This document shows, in pieces, positions 1 to 8,906 of a DNA stretch of 64,000 bases. The DNA lies in assembly GCF_014395975.1 (NCBI RefSeq), contig NZ_CP060714.1, positions 2,666,001 to 2,730,000 on the forward strand. The letters run 5' to 3'. A model generated the notes under the pieces. The model made no database searches, was not told the DNA's origin, and was given only the letters and a program-made list of their open reading frames with translations. This DNA comes from Diaphorobacter ruginosibacter (GTDB lineage Bacteria; Pseudomonadota; Gammaproteobacteria; Burkholderiales; Burkholderiaceae_C). Within the stretch, counting starts at the first letter, position 1; each line of letters begins with the position of its first letter. The translations under genes were made by a program, and so were the position numbers.

Positions 1-68
1 TGTCGGTAGGCATCGAGCACATCGATGACCTGCTGGAGGATTTGAATCAGGCGCTGGCAGCGGTCTGA
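1..68 (+). CDS. C-terminus of a Cys/Met-metabolism PLP-dependent enzyme (partial)
   Basis: Only the last 21 codons are inside the window, read in the frame beginning at base 3 and ending at TGA 66-68. The visible tail, SVGIEHIDDLLEDLNQALA, matches the conserved end of the trans-sulfuration PLP family (O-acetyl/O-succinylhomoserine sulfhydrylase, cystathionine lyases), which typically finishes with RLSVGIEH-DDL--DL-QAL. Which member it is cannot be decided from the tail; a homoserine sulfhydrylase is my best guess. It converges on the egt genes. Confidence 0.6.
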   Translation, partial: SVGIEHIDDLLEDLNQALAAV

Positions 69-82
69 TCCCGCCGCACGCT

Positions 83-1414
83 TCAGCGCAGGTCCCTGGC
101 CAGGCGCAATCCGGTGAACTGCCAGCGGGCAGTCGCCGGAAAAAAGTTGCGGTAGCTTGCGCGGATGTGCTCCGCCGGTGTGGCACACGAGCCACCGCGC
201 AGCACATACTGGTTGACCATGAACTTGCCGTTGTATTCGCCCACGGCGCCGGCGGCAGGAACAAAACCCGGATAGGCCGCATAGCTGGAGGACGTCCACT
301 GCCAGACACTGCCAAGCAGTTGCCGGTCGCCATCGCCGGGTTCCGGATGGAGTACGGCACGCTCGGCAAAATGGCCGTTCGCAGGCCCCGGGCCGCCCGC
401 CGGGACGGACCGGGCGGCCATCACCTCCCACTCCGCTTCCGTCGGCAGCCTGGATCCCGACCAGCGCGCAAAGGCATCGGCCTCGAAGTACGAGAGGTGT
501 ACAACAGGCTGCGCAGGCATAAGCGCCTGCGCGCCGTGCAGCGTGAATTCCTGCCATTCCCCTCCATCCGGCCCACGCCGCCAATACAGCGGCGACTCGA
601 GCGCAAGCTGGGTCCGCCAGTCCCAGCCTTCCGCGAGCCAGTGCTCGGGGTTGCGATAGCCGCCATCACGCACGAAAGCCAGATATTCGGCGTTGCTGAC
701 GAGGCGTTCAGCCAGTGCAAACGGCTGCAGGAACAGCGTATGGCGTGGCGCCTCGTTGTCGAAGCAAAAGCCCTCCCCCGCATGCCCGACCTGTACCAGG
801 CCGCCCTGGTGCTCCATCCAGCGCGACGGTGCCGGGGAATCCCAGGGATCCCTATCGCCTGTGCCTGTGCTTGCGGGCCTGTAGAGCGGCCACGATGGAT
901 GGCACGACAGCAGGTGCTTGATGTCCGTGAGCATCAGTTCCTGGTGCTGCTGTTCGTGCTGCAGCCCCAGTTCGACCAGTGCATGCCAGCCCGCGCGCCC
1001 TTCTGCGAGAAGCGACTGCATGGCTCCATCCACGGCATCTCGATAGCGCATCACGGTATCAAGATCGGGCCGCGTGAGCAGGCCGCGCTGGGGCCTGGGG
1101 TGCCGCTCGCCCACGCCGTTGTAATAGGAATTGAACAGTACGCGGAACGCCGGGTCGAACGGCTTGAAGTCGCGCGCGAAACGCTCAAGCACAAAGGTTT
1201 CGAAGAACCATGTCGTGTGCGCCAGGTGCCACTTCACGGGACTTGCATCGGGCATGGACTGCGCGCAGCAATCCTCGGCGGACAGGGGTTCCGCCAGTCT
1301 GCGGGTCGCAGCACGAATCCTGCGGTAACGGCCCGGCAAGTCGCTCCATCCGGCGCCGGTCGCCGTTGTGCTCACCGGGAGGTTCTGGAGGTCAGGGAGG
1401 TCCGAACGCAGCAT
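83..1414 (-). CDS. egtB: Ergothioneine biosynthesis protein EgtB (iron-dependent sulfoxide synthase)
   Basis: 443 aa, the usual EgtB length. The family oxidatively joins a sulfur donor (cysteine or gamma-glutamylcysteine) to N-trimethylhistidine in ergothioneine synthesis. The N-terminal half is a DinB-like four-helix domain with the iron ligands expected of EgtB: HLAHTTWFFE around residue 63 and HEQQH at 153-157. The C-terminal half is a formylglycine-generating-enzyme/sulfatase-modifying fold, with WQWTSSSY, RGGSCATP and YRNFFP motifs and the ending FTGLRLARD. It starts 10 nt after the egtD stop, so egtD-egtB form one transcription unit. The sulfur donor cannot be read from the sequence with certainty. 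Confidence 0.93.
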   Translation of the reverse strand: MLRSDLPDLQNLPVSTTATGAGWSDLPGRYRRIRAATRRLAEPLSAEDCCAQSMPDASPVKWHLAHTTWFFETFVLERFARDFKPFDPAFRVLFNSYYNGVGERHPRPQRGLLTRPDLDTVMRYRDAVDGAMQSLLAEGRAGWHALVELGLQHEQQHQELMLTDIKHLLSCHPSWPLYRPASTGTGDRDPWDSPAPSRWMEHQGGLVQVGHAGEGFCFDNEAPRHTLFLQPFALAERLVSNAEYLAFVRDGGYRNPEHWLAEGWDWRTQLALESPLYWRRGPDGGEWQEFTLHGAQALMPAQPVVHLSYFEADAFARWSGSRLPTEAEWEVMAARSVPAGGPGPANGHFAERAVLHPEPGDGDRQLLGSVWQWTSSSYAAYPGFVPAAGAVGEYNGKFMVNQYVLRGGSCATPAEHIRASYRNFFPATARWQFTGLRLARDLR

Positions 1415-1424
1415 GGCCAGGTAC

Positions 1425-2468
1425 TCACTGCCAGGCGTGGATCACCGCAAACCAGCCCTGCTCGTCAGTCCAGCTCCGGTACTGCCGGAAGCCGGCGGAT
1501 TCGAGCAGCGAAGCAAACGCCTGCAGCGTGTGCTTGTAGCTGTTCTCCGTATGGATATGCTGCCCCTCGGTGAAATCACGCCCTCCTCCCGGCCAGCGCA
1601 CGCTCTGCGCGCGACGCGCCACCAGGTGCATCTCCACGCGAGAGTCCCGTGCATTGAAGAGCGCGCGGTGGGCCCATTGGTCAGGGACGAAGTCGCTGCC
1701 AATCAATTGATTCACATGCTCCAGCACGTTGCGGTTGAACGCCGCAGTCACCCCGCTGGCATCGTCATAGGCCGCTTCGAGCACACGCACCGGCTTGGGC
1801 AGGTCGATGCCGATCAACAACCCTCCGCCCTCGTCCGGGTCGCCCAGCATAGCTCGCATCTGCGAGAGCATCCTGACGGCTTGCCCCGGCTCGAAGTTGC
1901 CGATGGACGAGCCCGGGTAGAAGACCAGCCTGCGGGACCCGGGAAGATCCGCTGGCAGCTCGACCGGCTGCGTGATGTCTGCCGCAATTGCGCGAGCCTT
2001 CAGCCACGGCAGGTTGGCCTGCAGACGCAGCACTGCCCCCTGCAGATGATCCGCCGAAATGTCGATGCCCACGAACTCCCTCGCCTGGAGCCTCAGGCAC
2101 AGTGAGCGCGCCTTTTCGCAGTTGCCGGCGCCGGGCTCGATCACGATGGGATCCGCCCCCACCGAATCGGCAATGGCGTCACCATACCGCCGCAGGATCG
2201 ATTGCTCGACACGGGTGACGTAGTACTCGGGCAGCCGGGTGATGGCCTCGAACAGCGTCGAACCCCGTTCGTCGTAGAAATATTTGGGAGAAATGGAGGG
2301 GATATCCTGCATCAGGCCATCCATGATGGCCTGGGCTTCCGCTCTGTGCGCACGCGTCCGCCCCGGCACCTTGGCCGGCACTGCAAGTCCGGACTGTAGG
2401 GCATCGGAGGAGGTCAAGGCGTCGAATCCGCCCAGCACGTCAGGCGCAAAGCGCGAATTCAGGGACAT
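1425..2468 (-). CDS. egtD: L-histidine N-alpha-methyltransferase EgtD
   Basis: 347 aa when started at MSLNSRFAP; an upstream in-frame ATG at 2537 would add 23 residues of unlikely sequence. EgtD uses three SAM molecules to make hercynine (N-trimethylhistidine), the first committed step of ergothioneine synthesis. Visible family features are ISPKYFYDERGS near the N-terminus, LPEYYVTRVE, the SAM-binding VIEPGAGNCEKA and FVGIDIS, the motif VFYPGSSIGNFEP and the C-terminal NSYKHTLQAF. It is the first gene of the egtD-egtB pair. No separate gamma-glutamyl ligase (egtA) or lyase (egtE) lies in the window, which fits the short egtBD clusters of proteobacteria. Confidence 0.93.
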   Translation of the reverse strand: MSLNSRFAPDVLGGFDALTSSDALQSGLAVPAKVPGRTRAHRAEAQAIMDGLMQDIPSISPKYFYDERGSTLFEAITRLPEYYVTRVEQSILRRYGDAIADSVGADPIVIEPGAGNCEKARSLCLRLQAREFVGIDISADHLQGAVLRLQANLPWLKARAIAADITQPVELPADLPGSRRLVFYPGSSIGNFEPGQAVRMLSQMRAMLGDPDEGGGLLIGIDLPKPVRVLEAAYDDASGVTAAFNRNVLEHVNQLIGSDFVPDQWAHRALFNARDSRVEMHLVARRAQSVRWPGGGRDFTEGQHIHTENSYKHTLQAFASLLESAGFRQYRSWTDEQGWFAVIHAWQ

Positions 2469-2875
2469 CGGGCGAGCGTAAGAGAGCCCGCAAGTCACAT
2501 CACGACAGCAACGGCGCACTCCCGTCGTAGGAATCACCCTTCATGGAGCATGCAAGCGCATGCATCCTCCGTGCAAACCCTGATGTGGATACTGTTTCGT
2601 CGGCATGCGGCCTCCGGAAACGAGGCCGCCCGACAATTCAGAAGCGCCCACCAGACGGGGCACTCTGGTTGCGCGCTCTGCAATGGGGTGGCTGGTTCGA
2701 CTTCTGCTGTCCTCCTCTGCCCTCAACCAGACCCGGGCGACAAAAAGGCCGGTGCTTCCAAATGAAGCCCGGCCACTCTTCCCCCACCATGATCCATGTT
2801 CTTCGCCGCTATCGCGGGAAGGAGATAGATCGCGCAACCCGGATCGCAGGATCGCGCGGTCTCAAGGCTTCATTC
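2469..2875. other. Intergenic region between ompW and egtD
   Basis: 407 bp between two minus-strand genes. The right part holds the ompW terminator (2742-2774); the left part must contain the egtD promoter, but I could not pick a convincing -35/-10 pair. No coding potential was seen: reading frames here lack third-position G/C bias and known motifs. Confidence 0.6.
2742..2774 (-). terminator. Rho-independent terminator of ompW
   Basis: On the minus strand GGCCGGGCTTC pairs with GAAGC-A-CCGGCC (one bulged base) and is followed by TTTTTG. It lies about 100 nt after the ompW stop codon. Confidence 0.8.
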
Positions 2876-3493
2876 TCAGAAGCGATATCCCACGCCCACG
2901 CCGATCAGCACGGGATCGACCTTGAAGGTACCCACCTTCGTGCCCGCGGAATACACGTCGGTGCCGATGTAGACCTTCTTCACGTCGAAGTTGAGTGACC
3001 AGTTCTTGTCGATCGCATAGTCGAAGCCCACCTGCAGGGCCCCGCCCCAGCTGTTCTTCTTGATGGAAGGCGACAGCGCATCGGCCACGGCCGGAGCGAA
3101 GCGCACGCTCGAGAAACGGGTGTAGTTGATGCCGGCGCCGATGTAGGGCTTGAACGCACCCATGCCGGTGAAGTGGTACTGGCCCAGCAGCGTGGGCGGC
3201 AGGTGCTTGAGCGAACCGATCTTGTCGCCGCCCGCGCGCAGGTCATGCTTCTGCGGGTAGGTCAGGATCAGCTCGGCGGCAAAGTTGGGGGTGAAGAAGT
3301 ACGAAACATCGACCTCGGGGATCCACTTGTTGTTGATCGACAGGTCGAGGCCCGTGGTGTCATGGTTGCGGCTGTCCAGGTGCACAGCGCGCAGGCGCAC
3401 CATGAAGGGGCCGGCGGCTTCGGAAGTCTGCGCGAATGCCGCGCCGGAAGTGAGTGCGCCGACTGCTGCGATGGCCAACAGGATTTTCTTCAT
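2876..3493 (-). CDS. ompW: OmpW family outer membrane protein
   Basis: 205 aa. Residues 1-21 are a signal peptide (MKKILLAIAAVGALTSGAAFA, cleavage before QTSEA). The mature part has the OmpW eight-stranded barrel pattern: an early LRAVHLDSRN strand, the NNKWIPEVDVSYFFTPNFAAELILTYP block, PPTLLGQYHF, KPYIGAGINYTRF and a terminal GVGVGYRF ending in phenylalanine for BAM recognition. OmpW proteins form narrow hydrophobic channels for small molecules and are often regulated by oxygen or stress. It is monocistronic, with its own terminator downstream and a 148 bp promoter gap before the DUF808 gene. Confidence 0.93.
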   Translation of the reverse strand: MKKILLAIAAVGALTSGAAFAQTSEAAGPFMVRLRAVHLDSRNHDTTGLDLSINNKWIPEVDVSYFFTPNFAAELILTYPQKHDLRAGGDKIGSLKHLPPTLLGQYHFTGMGAFKPYIGAGINYTRFSSVRFAPAVADALSPSIKKNSWGGALQVGFDYAIDKNWSLNFDVKKVYIGTDVYSAGTKVGTFKVDPVLIGVGVGYRF

Positions 3494-3641
3494 CAGGATT
3501 ACCTCGGTAGTGATGGAAACAATTTGTGTATGCCTTCCATTGAATCAATTTCGACATACCGGCGATTTGCTTCACATCAACCTACCGAGGGCTTACCCTG
3601 ACGGAATCCCGAATGTTGCAAAAAAGTGACAATCAAACAGT

Positions 3642-4652
3642 TCAGTGGGCGCTCTTGCCGCGGATCGCGCTCCAGGCATGCACGCCGGCCACCACCAGCG
3701 CGCCGATGGCGGCTCCCACACCCGCATGCACCAGCAGCGGCAACACGAAGGCCGTCAGGGCGCCGCTGCTCGCGACGACGGCTTCGAGCCAATGCTCGAT
3801 GAAGGGAATGCCATGCACCAGCAGGCTGCCGCCCACAAGAAACATGGCCGCCGTGCCGACAATGGACAAGCCGCGCATCAGCCACGGCGTGCTGGCGATC
3901 AGTCCCCGGCCAATGGCGCGGGCGAAGGCGCTGCTCTTGGCCTTGAGCCACTCGCCCATGTCGTCCATGCGCACAATGCCCGCCACCAGTCCATACACGA
4001 ATACCGTGATCGCCAGCGCCACGGACACCAGCACCAGGCCCTGCTCCCAGATCGGCTTGTCGGAGACCGTGCCGAGCGCAATCGCCATGATTTCTGCCGA
4101 GAGAATGAAATCGGTACGGATCGCACCCTTGATCTTGTCCTTTTCGTAGTCCGCCGCCGAACCCGGAAGCTCCTTGGCCGCACGCACTGACGATGGTGCA
4201 ACGCCTTTCTGCTCCGCCACGGCAAATTCGGCGGCAATCTCAGCCGCATCCGGCTTGGCGGGCTTGTGGAACAGGCCCAGGATTTTCTCGACACCCTCAA
4301 AGCACAGGAAGGCCCCGCCGACCATCAAAAGCGGCTTGATCAGCCAGGGCGCGAATGCGCTGATGATCAGCGCGGCCGGCACAAGGATGAACTTGTTCCA
4401 GAGCGAGCCCTTGGCCACGGCCCAGACCACGGGCAGTTCGCGATTGGCATTCACGCCGGTGACCTTTTCCGCATTCAGCGCCAGATCGTCTCCCAGCACA
4501 CCCGCCGTCTTCTGCATGGCCACCTTGGTCATGGTGGCCACATCGTCCACCGCCGCCGTGCTGTTGCGCGCAGCCATCTTGGACATCACCGCAATATCGT
4601 CAAGCAAAGCCGTGATGTCGTCCAGCAACATCAAAAGTCCGCCACCTGCCAT
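3642..4652 (-). CDS. DUF808 family inner-membrane protein (YedI-like)
   Basis: 336 aa, starting MAGGGLLMLLDDITALLDDIAVMSK, the hallmark opening of DUF808/YedI. Several hydrophobic segments follow (FILVPAALIISAFAPWLI, LMVGGAFLCFEGVEKI, GLVLVSVALAITVFVYGLVAGIV, TPWLMRGLSIVGTAAMFLVGGSLLVHG, ALTAFVLPLLVHAGVGAAIGALVVAGVH), so it is a multi-pass inner-membrane protein. The family's biochemical role is unknown. It lies between ompW and purL in the same direction, separated from purL by the purL terminator, so it probably has its own promoter in 4653-4699. Confidence 0.9.
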   Translation of the reverse strand: MAGGGLLMLLDDITALLDDIAVMSKMAARNSTAAVDDVATMTKVAMQKTAGVLGDDLALNAEKVTGVNANRELPVVWAVAKGSLWNKFILVPAALIISAFAPWLIKPLLMVGGAFLCFEGVEKILGLFHKPAKPDAAEIAAEFAVAEQKGVAPSSVRAAKELPGSAADYEKDKIKGAIRTDFILSAEIMAIALGTVSDKPIWEQGLVLVSVALAITVFVYGLVAGIVRMDDMGEWLKAKSSAFARAIGRGLIASTPWLMRGLSIVGTAAMFLVGGSLLVHGIPFIEHWLEAVVASSGALTAFVLPLLVHAGVGAAIGALVVAGVHAWSAIRGKSAH

Positions 4653-4699
4653 CTTCCAACTCCCGTGGTATCAGTTGCGCGAGTACCGTCTCGCATGCA

Positions 4700-4725
4700 C
4701 AAAAAAGCCGGGATCAACCCGGCTT
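4700..4725 (-). terminator. Rho-independent terminator of purL
   Basis: Minus-strand AAGCCGGG-TTGAT-CCCGGCTT is a perfect 8 bp stem with a 5 nt loop, followed by TTTT. It starts about 50 nt after the purL stop. Confidence 0.88.
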
Positions 4726-4776
4726 CCTGTTTTGGATGGGGGAATTTAGCGCCACTTGGTCTGTGGCACCGTGAAA

Positions 4777-7700
4777 TCACCCCAGCCACTTTCGGGCATT
4801 GCGCCACACGCGCATCCATGGGCTGAACTGGCTCTTGTCGCCATTCGTCCAGCTCATCTGGATATTGCGGAACACGCGCTCGGGGTGCGGCATCATTGCG
4901 GTGAAGCGGCCGTCGGCCGTCGTCACGGCGGTCAGGCCACCGGCGCTGCCGTTCGGATTGAACGGATATTGCTCGGTCGCCTGGCCACGGTTGTCCACGA
5001 AGCGCATGGCGGCGATCGCCTTGGCCTGGTTGCCGCGGTAGTTGAAGTTCGCAGAGCCCTCGCCGTGCGCCACCGCGATCGGCAGGCGGCTGCCGGCCAT
5101 GCCCTGCAGGAACAGGCTGGGCGACTCCAGCACCTCCACCATCGACAGGCGCGCCTCGAAGCGGTTGCTCTGGTTCTGCGTGAAGCGCGGCCAGTCCTGC
5201 GCACCGGGAATGATGTCGGCCAGTTCGGCAAACATCTGGCAGCCGTTGCAGACACCGAGGCCGAAGGTATCGACTCGGCCGAAGAACTGCTGGAACTCCG
5301 CCGAGAGGCGGTCGTTGAAGGTGATCGAACGCGCCCAGCCGATGCCGGCACCCAGCGTGTCGCCGTAGCTGAAGCCGCCACAGGCCACCACGCCTGCGAA
5401 GTCCTTGAGCTGCGCGCGACCCGCCTGCAGATCGCTCATGTGCACGTCCACGGCCTCGAAACCGGCTTCGGTGAAGGCATAGGCCATCTCGACATGCGAG
5501 TTCACGCCCTGCTCACGCAGCACGGCCACGCGTGGCTTGGCGAGGCTGAGGAACGGCGCGGCCACGTTGTCCTCGGGGTCAAACGTGAGATGCACGTGCA
5601 TGCCCGGGTCTGCCGGCTCGCCTGCTGCCGCGTGTTCGCTGTCGGCTGCAGCCGGGTTGTCGCGCTGCTGCGCGATCTTCCAGCTCACGGCGTCCCAGAC
5701 CTGATGCAGGTCGGACAGCGTTGCACCGAAGACCTTCTTGGCATCGCGCCAGACCTGCAGTTCGCCCTTGCCATCATCGAGCTGCGACGATGCGGGACGG
5801 GTCTTGCCGACCACGTTGGAGCACAGCGACAGCCCATGATCACGCAGGATCTGCATGACCTCGGCGCGGTCGCTGGTGCGGATCTGGATCAGCGCGCCCA
5901 GTTCTTCGTTGAACAGCGCGCGCAGCGTCATGTCCTCGCGGCGGCCGCTGACCTGCGCACCCCAGTTCTTGCCCTCACCCGAATCCATGCGGCTGTCGCT
6001 GATGCCGTCGCCTTCGGTGATCAGCATGTCCACGTTCAGCGCCACGCCCACGTGGCCCGCAAACGCCATTTCAGCGGCGGTGGCCAGCAGGCCGCCGTCA
6101 CCCCTGTCGTGGTAGGCCAGGATCAGGCCCTTGGCGCGCAGCGCGTTCACGGCGTCGACCAGGGCGATCAGGTCCTTGGCCTCGTCCAGGTCCGGCGTCT
6201 CGTTGCCCGCCTGGTTGAGCACCTGGCCCAGGATCGAGCCGCCCATGCGCATCTTGCCGCGACCCAGGTCGATCAGCACCAGGGTGGAATCGTCCACCGT
6301 GGCGTCGAGCTGTGGCGTGAGCGTTCCACGCACGTCGTCGATCGATGCAAAGCCGGTCACGATCAGGCTCACGGGTGACGTGACCTTCTTCATCTCGCCG
6401 CCTTCGCTCCACTGCGTGCGCATCGAGAGCGAATCCTTGCCGACGGGAATGGACACATTCAGCTCGGGACACAGCTCCATGCCCACGGCCTTCACCGTGG
6501 CGTAGAGGGCCGCGTCTTCACCGGCCTCGCCGCAGGCTGCCATCCAGTTGGCGGACAGCTTCACGCGCGGCAGTTCGATCGGCGCGGCCAGCATGTTGGT
6601 GATGGCCTCGGCCACCGCCATGCGGCCCGACGCTGGAGCGTTGATGGCCGCCAGCGGCGTGCGCTCGCCCATGGCCATGGCCTCGCCCTTGAAGCCCTGG
6701 AAATCGGCCAGCGTCACGGCCACGTCGGCCACGGGCACCTGCCACGGACCGACCATCTGGTCGCGGTGCGTGAGGCCGCCCACGGCGCGATCGCCGATGG
6801 TGATCAGGAAGCGCTTGGAAGCCACCGTGGGATGCGCGAGCACCTCGATCACGGCCTTCTCCAGCGGAACGCCGGTGAGATCGACAGGCGCCAGTTCGCG
6901 CAGGACGGTCTTCACGTCGCGATGCATCTTGGGCGGCTTGCCCAGCAGCACGTCCATGGGCATGTCGACCGGAAACTTCTGGTCGCCCGACGCCACGGCC
7001 GTGTCCTCCAGGACCAGCTGACGCTCCTCGGTCGCCACGCCGATCACGGCGAACGGGCAGCGCTCGCGCTCGCAGAAGGCGGTGAACATGTCGAGCGAAT
7101 CCGGCGCAATCGCCATGACGTAGCGCTCCTGGCTTTCGTTGGACCAGATTTCCTTGGGCGCGAGGCCGGATTCCTCCAGCTTCACGGCGCGCAGGTCGAA
7201 GCGCGCCCCACGGCCTGCGTCGTTGGTCAGTTCGGGAAACGCATTGGAGATGCCACCCGCGCCCACGTCGTGGATCGCGAGGATCGGGTTCTTCGCGCCC
7301 TGGGCCCAGCAGTGGTTGATGACCTCCTGCGCACGGCGCTCGATCTCGGGGTTGCCGCGCTGCACGGAGTCGAAGTCGAGCTCGGCCGCGTTCGTGCCGG
7401 TCGCCATCGAGCTCGCGGCGCCTCCGCCCATGCCGATGCGCATACCCGGGCCACCCAGCTGGATCAGCAGCGAGCCCGCAGGAAACTCCACCTTCTTGAC
7501 CTGCTGCGCGTCGATCACCCCGAGGCCGCCCGCGATCATGATGGGCTTGTGGTAGCCGCGTGTGATGTCGCCCACCTGCTGTTCATATTCGCGGAAATAG
7601 CCGGTCAGGTTGGGACGGCCGAATTCGTTGTTGAACGCCGCGCCGCCGAGCGGCCCCTCGATCATGATCTGCAACGGGCTCGCGATGTGCTCGGGCTTGC

Positions 7701-8772
7701 CCACTTCGCTTCCCCAGAGCTTGGAGACCGTGAAGCCCGTCAGGCCCGCCTTGGGCTTGGAGCCTCGGCCGGTCGCGCCCTCGTCGCGGATCTCACCGCC
7801 CGCGCCGGTCGATGCGCCGGGGAACGGGGAAATCGCCGTGGGGTGGTTGTGCGTCTCGACCTTCATCAGCACCTGGTTCACGGCGCTGCTCTTGGCGTAG
7901 CTGGGCGAATTGCCGGCATCGAACCGGGCGACGAAACGCTCGACCTCATGGCCTTCCATGATCGATGCGTTGTCGGCATACGCCACGATGGTGTGCTGGG
8001 GCGAGACTGCTTCGGTGTTGCGGATCATGCCGAACAGCGACTTGTCCTGGTCCACGCCGTCGATGGTGAACCTGGCATTGAAGATCTTGTGGCGGCAGTG
8101 CTCGGAGTTGGCCTGCGCGAACATCATCAGCTCGACGTCGGTCGGATTGCGCTTGAGGCCCTGGAAGGCGCTCACGAGGTAGTCGATCTCGTCGTCCGCC
8201 AGCGCCAGGCCCCATTGCCTGTTGGCCGCCTCGAGGGCCGCACGGCCGCCGCCGAGGACGTCGACGAACTCCATGGGCTGCGCCGCCAGTGCGGAGAACA
8301 GCTTTTCGGCTTCGGCACGCGTGGCGACCACCGACTCGGTCATGCGGTCATGCAGCAGCGCGGCGATCTGGCCAAGCTGCTCCTGCGTGAGTTCGGCCTT
8401 GCCGCCCAGCAGGCCGGACTTGAGGCTGATGCGGTATTCCGTCACGCGTTCCACGCGCACCACGTCGAGGCCGCAGTTGCGCGCGATGTCGGTGGCCTTC
8501 GACGCCCAGGGCGAAATGGTTCCCAGGCGCGGGGTAACGATCAGCACGGTGCCGTCGTTCGGGCCTTCGTAGGGATCGCCGTAGGTCAGCAGCGCGGCAA
8601 AGCGGTCGATCTGCGCATCACTCAGCGGCTCGTGCGACGCCACCAGATGCACGAAATGGGCTGCGATGCCGGTAATCCTGGGGTGGATGGCTTCAAGCTC
8701 GGATTGCAGTTGCTGTACGCGGAAAGCGCTGATGGCGTTCCCGCCGTCAAACTGGGTGAGGTGCAAGGTCAC
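4777..8772 (-). CDS. purL: Phosphoribosylformylglycinamidine synthase (FGAM synthetase), large single-chain form
   Basis: 1331 aa from a GTG start (VTLHLTQFDGGNAISAFR); the frame stays open upstream to 8952, but that stretch is unlike the family and overlaps the preceding gene. It converts FGAR, glutamine and ATP to FGAM in purine synthesis. An N-terminal domain is followed by two AIR-synthase-like halves (GAGGEIRDEGATGRGSKPK, GGLGVIDAQQVKK, GMGGGAASSM; then GKDSLSMRTQW and YHDRGDGGLLAT). The last ~290 residues are a class I glutamine amidotransferase with nucleophile Cys in GVCNGCQMF and the catalytic HPERVFR. The length fits proteobacterial PurL/PurI. No PurR-type site was recognised. Confidence 0.96.
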   Translation of the reverse strand: MTLHLTQFDGGNAISAFRVQQLQSELEAIHPRITGIAAHFVHLVASHEPLSDAQIDRFAALLTYGDPYEGPNDGTVLIVTPRLGTISPWASKATDIARNCGLDVVRVERVTEYRISLKSGLLGGKAELTQEQLGQIAALLHDRMTESVVATRAEAEKLFSALAAQPMEFVDVLGGGRAALEAANRQWGLALADDEIDYLVSAFQGLKRNPTDVELMMFAQANSEHCRHKIFNARFTIDGVDQDKSLFGMIRNTEAVSPQHTIVAYADNASIMEGHEVERFVARFDAGNSPSYAKSSAVNQVLMKVETHNHPTAISPFPGASTGAGGEIRDEGATGRGSKPKAGLTGFTVSKLWGSEVGKPEHIASPLQIMIEGPLGGAAFNNEFGRPNLTGYFREYEQQVGDITRGYHKPIMIAGGLGVIDAQQVKKVEFPAGSLLIQLGGPGMRIGMGGGAASSMATGTNAAELDFDSVQRGNPEIERRAQEVINHCWAQGAKNPILAIHDVGAGGISNAFPELTNDAGRGARFDLRAVKLEESGLAPKEIWSNESQERYVMAIAPDSLDMFTAFCERERCPFAVIGVATEERQLVLEDTAVASGDQKFPVDMPMDVLLGKPPKMHRDVKTVLRELAPVDLTGVPLEKAVIEVLAHPTVASKRFLITIGDRAVGGLTHRDQMVGPWQVPVADVAVTLADFQGFKGEAMAMGERTPLAAINAPASGRMAVAEAITNMLAAPIELPRVKLSANWMAACGEAGEDAALYATVKAVGMELCPELNVSIPVGKDSLSMRTQWSEGGEMKKVTSPVSLIVTGFASIDDVRGTLTPQLDATVDDSTLVLIDLGRGKMRMGGSILGQVLNQAGNETPDLDEAKDLIALVDAVNALRAKGLILAYHDRGDGGLLATAAEMAFAGHVGVALNVDMLITEGDGISDSRMDSGEGKNWGAQVSGRREDMTLRALFNEELGALIQIRTSDRAEVMQILRDHGLSLCSNVVGKTRPASSQLDDGKGELQVWRDAKKVFGATLSDLHQVWDAVSWKIAQQRDNPAAADSEHAAAGEPADPGMHVHLTFDPEDNVAAPFLSLAKPRVAVLREQGVNSHVEMAYAFTEAGFEAVDVHMSDLQAGRAQLKDFAGVVACGGFSYGDTLGAGIGWARSITFNDRLSAEFQQFFGRVDTFGLGVCNGCQMFAELADIIPGAQDWPRFTQNQSNRFEARLSMVEVLESPSLFLQGMAGSRLPIAVAHGEGSANFNYRGNQAKAIAAMRFVDNRGQATEQYPFNPNGSAGGLTAVTTADGRFTAMMPHPERVFRNIQMSWTNGDKSQFSPWMRVWRNARKWLG

Positions 8773-8906
8773 GGTGGCGGCCTGTCGTGATGAGGGAGAA
8801 ACGTTGCAAAGACGATTTCGGCGACCAGACCGCTGAATGGGGCCTGGATGGAAAAAGTCGGATTCGTGAAAACCCGGTATTTTACCCGGTGAATGGCCGC
8901 GCTCCG

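Noticed and set aside
167..1573. Long plus-strand open frame (468 codons) opposite egtB
   Set aside because: It is antisense to a clear EgtB, shows no family motif and is rich in Arg/His, as expected for the shadow of a G/C-rich gene.
4756..8790. Two long plus-strand open frames opposite purL
   Set aside because: Antisense shadows of PurL with His/Gln/Arg-rich low-information translation and no ribosome sites.
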